A DNA stretch of 64,000 nt from Antedon bifida (Eukaryota > Echinodermata > Crinoidea > Comatulida > Antedonidae): assembly GCA_963402885.1 (NCBI GenBank), contig OY727102.1:20212001-20276000 (forward strand). The letters are read 5' to 3'. The translations under genes and the position numbers were made by a program. Shown here piece by piece: positions 58,347-64,000 of the stretch. The notes beneath the pieces were generated by a model. That model made no database searches, had not been told where the DNA came from, and saw only the letters and a list, made by a program, of their open reading frames with translations. Numbering within the stretch: the first letter of the stretch is position 1; each line of letters begins with the position of its first letter.

Positions 58347-61218
58347 TAGTTTATGAAAATAGTATGAAATCATGTTAAATTTTTTTTTAAATGTTAATTA
58401 TTAAAATATTTTGTTTGTATCAAATATTGAGCAGGAAAGAAAAAAGGTTAAAAGTAAACCTAATAATATATATCCAGCCTGATGGCTTTAAACATAACAA
58501 ATGGGTTTCGTCGTCATGGGATTCAGGCACCAAAAAAAAAAAACGTCCAACACCCATTTATAAAACGATGCCATGATAGTGTGTATGTAATGATTCATGC
58601 CATTTGTATCTGTTTATAATGTTTCAACATGACTTCCAATCACCATATATGGATTATGCCATGATTGACTTGTATGTTCAATGTGTGATATTATGTATTA
58701 TTATTTGAGCGATTTCTAGTTTTAAAACAAATAGATGTAAATGGTTGTAGAAAAAAATCAGTTGTGTTGTGTAATCGCAGGATCTTTTACGAAAATATAA
58801 AGGTAATAATTGGCTAGTTTATATTTATCGGCTTGTTTTCAACTTTATGTAATTGTTGATATTTTATCATCTGTTATTTTTGTCCTTGTTACTTGAACTT
58901 TTTGGTGTATAAATTGTACTGTAAATCATATTGTAGGCTCACATATGTTTTATTGTTTGGTCATATCAGTCAGAAGATTATTTGTATGTCTCTTTGAATA
59001 TAAGTGTTTATGTTTATGCATTTAAAACATAGAACTAAATTTACTTTTTCTATCACACACCAAAGTTATTTAAAAGATATATCTAATTTTCATTCAAATT
59101 CTTAGAACCGCCATGGAGGAGGTGGGGTTGGGGAGAGTATCAAAATGACCAGAATTGTAACTGGAAAGATTAGAAAACCATGAGGAGTGATGAGAGGTGG
59201 GAATACTTGCTCTGTGGTCCCGGTATCTTTGCTAATATTAAACTGATTTAGTACTAAACTGATTTAGTACTAAACCCGGATGCAAAGAAATCCCACATAG
59301 TAGACATTAAAATGAAGCCATTTTAGAATAGTATTCATATCCAAAACACATTTCTTTGTAATTCGTGCGTGGTTTATGAGAGATTTACTGTTCCAAAGGA
59401 CATCGTCAAATCCATCTGTTTGTCTGTCTGTCCTGATAGGCCTACTATTTTGTGAAGGAAGATAAAAGGATAGGTAGTTTAATGTAAAGGATATGGATTT
59501 CCAGCAATTAAATATCGATTATGTGGATAGCAAGTTGATTCCCTGATGTATTAGTCATTTTAATAGAGTCTTAAACAGACCACTCAATTAACATTACAAT
59601 CTGTATGTTTACATTAGAGAATATTTATCATGTCTCTATCCCGGATTTCACTCCATTCCGCAGTGCGTGGGCTCAGATTTGGAGCTTAAATACATCGTTT
59701 AAAGTTCCAAATTTTGTCTAGATTATAATTTTGTTCATGTACATTGTATCATGTATATGGAAGCTATTTGAAACAGAAGATTCCAGGTTCGATTCTTGAG
59801 TGAGCTGTTTTTTTCTCCCTCAAAATGTCCATACTTCCTTGGTGAAACTTTCAGTCGAATTGAATTAAAAATTTAGCTTTTACTGAATTTCTTTTAATTG
59901 AGATAACGCGGCTACATTAATTTATACTTTCCCTCTGATGATAGGTAGGTTCTGACCCTATAACTTTGTGATGGTGTATATCTAAAGTAGGTTATTCTTT
60001 ACAATCAAGGTATTATTTTTAAATGGTACACTCGCTCATGATGTGTCAGAATAGAAAGGTTATTTGAGTACAATTCACTTTTCCACTTTCATTTATCTAC
60101 CAAGAACAAACATCTATAGCACCTTGAGCACCTCTGCTAAATACTATTTATATTATTATTATTGGTCTCTTAATAGTTGTGTATACACATGAGATTTATT
60201 GAGCAATTGTTCAGATAAAACACTGTAATTGCCAAAAGAATCTTGGTGTTTTATCAGCAATGTATTTTACTTGTCTATTCATTAGTGGTTTCACCGCGGA
60301 ATCAATTATTTGTGAGTGTAAAATTGATTTAAAGTACAATCAAGAAAACATCTAAGGATGATATTGATTGGACAGAAAATTACCTTGAAGAAAGCAAATT
60401 ATTATAATAAAGCATTTCATTAAATTGGTTTAAGGTTATATTCTTTTTCTTTGTTTTATATTGAAAAATAATGGTAATTATAGAATTATAGGGATGTACC
60501 TCTAGGTTGGTGGAAGACCTTAAATGACCTTTAACCTGGATGAACGACTGATGGAGGCGAATGTCCTCGTACACCTCCTCCACCTAGCTCAATTACATGT
60601 ATGTACTTAATATTCATCACGTCTTGTTACAAAATAATTATTCTAGGAAGTAAATTGCTTTGTTGCGCTAGCTCAAAATTAAATAAATTTTTATTACTGT
60701 ATTCCAAATGTTTTTAAACATATGTCTTAACTTTAAATTACCTTTACTTCAATGAAACATTTTTACTTCAGTTGTTAAAATGTAAGTACAAATGTAAAAC
60801 ATGCTACTGTCTGCTAGTCAAAATGTAGGCCTATTCATGCCAGAATTATTTTGATAATTTGAAGTGCTTCTTGTGTGCATTTCCTAAAAACAAATTATTT
60901 TTTATTATTCTTCCAATCTTTTAAAATAAATATAACACTGTTGTAGGCCTGATTTTAATAAATTAGAATAACTTTATATATATAATTATAATATATATAT
61001 AACGTTTATATTTGATGCCGGTGTTAGGGCAGTAAGTTTGAAAATTTAACTCAATTTCACAATTGTTTAATACTCTGCCCAGTTTACCTCCTATTTCAAT
61101 ATTTAATGAAAATGTAATGTTTGAATAAAAAATTATATAATTTAGAATTAAATGAATATAAAATCAAGTAATAGATTATTTCAAATATTAATTAATATTA
61201 ATTAATTGTAACGATTTA

Positions 61219-61253
<35 letters not shown>

Positions 61254-62339
61254 TAATATTATTAACAGAAGAACAATGTTTGTTGGTCATTGCGTACAAT
61301 CAACATATTATGCTTTATATTCTGAGCCATTGATAACATTAGAAAAATGATCCATGCTTCAAAGAAACTAATTACAAGAATTATTCAAAAGATAACTGCA
61401 TTAATTTTTGTTAAACAAAATACAATGCATAGGGAACCTGATCCATCAGAAATTTGATCTAAAGCATAATGTTGATTGTACAAAACATTGTTCTTCAGAA
61501 TATAAAGCATATGTTTATTATACGCTATCACCAACAAACATTCTTGCGTTCTAACAAACTTGACTCTATGAAGCAGCTAATGCACAGACTGTAATTCAGC
61601 CAGGCTACTCGTCGTTCTAAACATATAATAAACCGGTCATGCATGCTATTATAATGGCAAATGCACGTATCAGGCTCGCTTTGTAGTGGCAAGCGTATGC
61701 AGTCGATCGCTCTTCAATCTGCTTTTCGACGTGACTTTCACAGTCATGCTCTATTGATTATCCACGAAACTGATTCTGTGAACATTCATAATTCTTGCTA
61801 CTTCAGTTTACAGTTGGAATAATCTAGCACGTTCTTAAAACACAATAGATTTTCATTTATAATCCGAATGTATACTTATTTTTAGGGGGTTTTTTTTGGT
61901 TATTGAGAATTGATAATTTGCTACTTCAGAAAGTTTGGTAAAAAAATTTCTGTTTTTGTGAAATTGTATTTCATTTGTTAAACAAAATGTGTACTTAATT
62001 TTTTTGCCTTTTTTTTGGCTATTGAGAATTAATATTCTTTAAAACACAATTGTATTTCATTTGTTGAACAAAATGTGTAATTATTTTGCTTTGGTTTGAG
62101 AATTGATGTTAACGTGATTCACAGAGAAACTGCTCTTACTTATATTATATAGTCTAAATATTATTGATAGATAATAATTATGAGTGTGATCTTTTCAATC
62201 ATGCATAGTAATAAGTACTAGTCATCCATACTAATAGTTCTTGAAAATATTAGTCATAGTGATAAATCATAATTATGGAAATATTCTACTTTTAACAATA
62301 TATACATTTTTATCTTTAACATCGTTACCAATTCTTCTT
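58347..62339 (+). other. UNC13 intron 3, middle part
   Basis: AT-rich intronic DNA with a (TAA)n microsatellite at 61219-61252 and TA-rich runs at about 60975-61000. A decayed B-box-like GGTTCGATTCT is near 59790. Nothing gene-like is supported. Confidence 0.4.
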
Positions 62340-62496
62340 AAGCTCTGTCTACACTATGAAACTTTATGTGATAAAAAAATGTGATGTGCCTATATATGGA
62401 CATAATGATTTCAATATCATATTTAGGAATATCGCTACCATATTTAGACACATCACACTTTTTTGACAAACTAGTTTGATAGTGTAGATAGAGATT
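62340..62496 (-). mobile_element. MITE, copy 11
   Basis: The left terminus AAGCTCTGTCTACACTATGA and right TTTGATAGTGTAGATAGAG are both present with a few changes. TGTGATGTGCC and GACACATCACACTTTTTTGA pair across the centre. Confidence 0.88.
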
Positions 62497-64000
62497 TAAT
62501 CCTTTTTGTTTGTTGAAGTTCATGGTGTCCGAAGGAGTCTCACAACCTTTTTGAATGATCTCGTGTTTTATCCCTTGTTTTTTTTTTTTTTTATCACCAT
62601 TGTTCATAAATGTACTACTCTAAACTACAAAGGCTCATTTTTGACACATTTCCCACAATGCACATGATCAGCATATGTTATTCTTTGCCTAGGCAATGTT
62701 TACTATAGAACCTTTTAAATGGTAGTGTCATCTATAAGAATGAAAAGGCGCTGTAGCCCTGTAGTTTAAATTAGATACAATGGTTTGGCACTATCGCTAG
62801 TGTTATTGATCTATAGTTTGTGCAGTTTATTTCTGTGGAGAAAGTTGATAAAATACCTCATTTGTAAAACCTAAATCATGTTACACCACTTTTTTTGGTC
62901 ATCGTTGCTAAATCCAAAGTCACTCACACCTTGATTAAAAGAAGTTTAACATTTAATAAACATTAAAAAAAATTAAAAACTAATTATGCCCAAAAGTGCA
63001 AACTAATGATTCACTATGAACAAGAGTAATATCTAGGTTATGAAGTTAATCTCTGTAATTTTTTGTAATTTGATTCAAGTCTTATTTCTTACTGTTGGTT
63101 TGTGTAATTTAACTTATAAAGCAGAAATCTTATTCACATAAATTTGTAAAGATTGTACTTAATTGTTGTTATTCAGATAATATATATTGTATTTCTTTAA
63201 ATATTTTTGGATTTTGGTTTTACTTTTCAGTACATGTATAATATCAGTTAAGTATATGCAAACAAAACATGGGTCTTGTATTTAAAATAAAGTTTACAAT
63301 CTAGTATATTACATCTATGGATACTGTAGTAAAACTTAACACAATATATCAATTACAGAAGGACATACATTTCTAGTATATTTAAATTTAAAATTATTTA
63401 TTTTATATCTTAAGAAATAAACTTGATTTTACACAAAACAAAACAAAATCAATTTAATTTATTCTATATTCATTAATATATTTGAGGGGATTTTAAAAAT
63501 ACTTTCATTATTCTTTGAAAATCAATACATTGGCCTTCAAATCAAAATTTAATATTTAAAAAATAGTATATTTATACATCAAATGCAAAGTTATTGCAAA
63601 GAGATAATTTGAAAGTCATATTATTTTAACATTCTTGTTAGCAAATATGTTATGAAATTGTAGGGTAAATTTAGTGTAATATTTTTAATTTCTTTTTCAA
63701 CAATATATTACTTTATTCATAGCAAAGGCAACATGAATTTTTTAAACAATTCTATGACCTTTGCAAATTTGTCTTTATTTTTTTATTAATTAAATGAAAT
63801 TATTTTAATTTGTTTCTAGAATTAATACTTAAAGCAATGGAATGTTTGAGATTGTAATGTCTTTTTTTAATCATTTTTACTTTAAGCTGAAGTATTCATG
63901 TTAACATTCAATTTAACATGCAACAGTTGGCATTTACAATCTTGCATATAGTTTTAGTTTTTAAGTTTATAAAACATTTTACTCAAAGTTTGTTCAATGT
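62497..64000 (+). other. UNC13 intron 3, end of window
   Basis: AT-rich sequence without exon, RNA gene or repeat copy that I can support. The UNC13 gene continues beyond the window. Confidence 0.4.

Overview
The window is nuclear DNA from an animal. The genes are split by many introns with GT-AG boundaries, the DNA is AT-rich, and it is packed with dispersed repeats. The gene content (a bubblegum-type acyl-CoA synthetase, mitoribosomal DAP3/mS29, an alpha-2,8-type sialyltransferase and UNC13) and the frequent TAGGCCTA octamer suggest a marine invertebrate deuterostome, most likely an echinoderm. A crinoid is possible. The lineage is inference from gene families and general sequence texture; no species marker was seen.

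Layout. (1) 318-6869 (+): the last eight coding exons of an ACSBG-type long-chain acyl-CoA synthetase; the 5' part lies outside the window. (2) 10363-11188 (-): three exons of a small glutaredoxin-like protein of the C5orf63 type, tail-to-tail with ACSBG. (3) 12541-17148 (+): a complete 11-exon DAP3 gene (381 residues), head-to-head with the glutaredoxin gene across a putative divergent promoter region. (4) 17108-18525: a 19-copy, 75-bp tandem array built from the end of the DAP3 coding exon, including its stop codon, plus adjacent 3' UTR. (5) 20609-23380 (+): a complete four-exon ST8Sia-type sialyltransferase (335 residues). (6) 26289 to the window end (+): the first three coding exons of an UNC13 gene, which encode the start of its N-terminal C2 domain. 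They are separated by introns of about 13.1 and 17.4 kb, and a third intron of more than 7 kb runs off the window.

Mobile and repetitive DNA fills most of the rest. An apparently intact 4.6-kb Ty3/Gypsy retrotransposon (40912-45547, minus strand) has 202-bp LTRs that look identical, a single 1,328-codon gag-pol frame, a tRNA-Ser-type primer binding site and a 5-bp target duplication. It is inserted in the 3' end of an older repeat inside UNC13 intron 2. A near-palindromic MITE family with TA target sites (about 150-185 bp when uninterrupted) is present in 11 whole or partial copies. Also present are a 0.6-kb foldback element, tRNA-derived SINE-like elements, a 67-bp minisatellite at two distant loci, and 3' fragments of non-LTR retrotransposons.

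The genes do not form a pathway. The one arrangement that may be functional is the divergent glutaredoxin/DAP3 pair. The most unusual feature is the DAP3 terminal-exon array.
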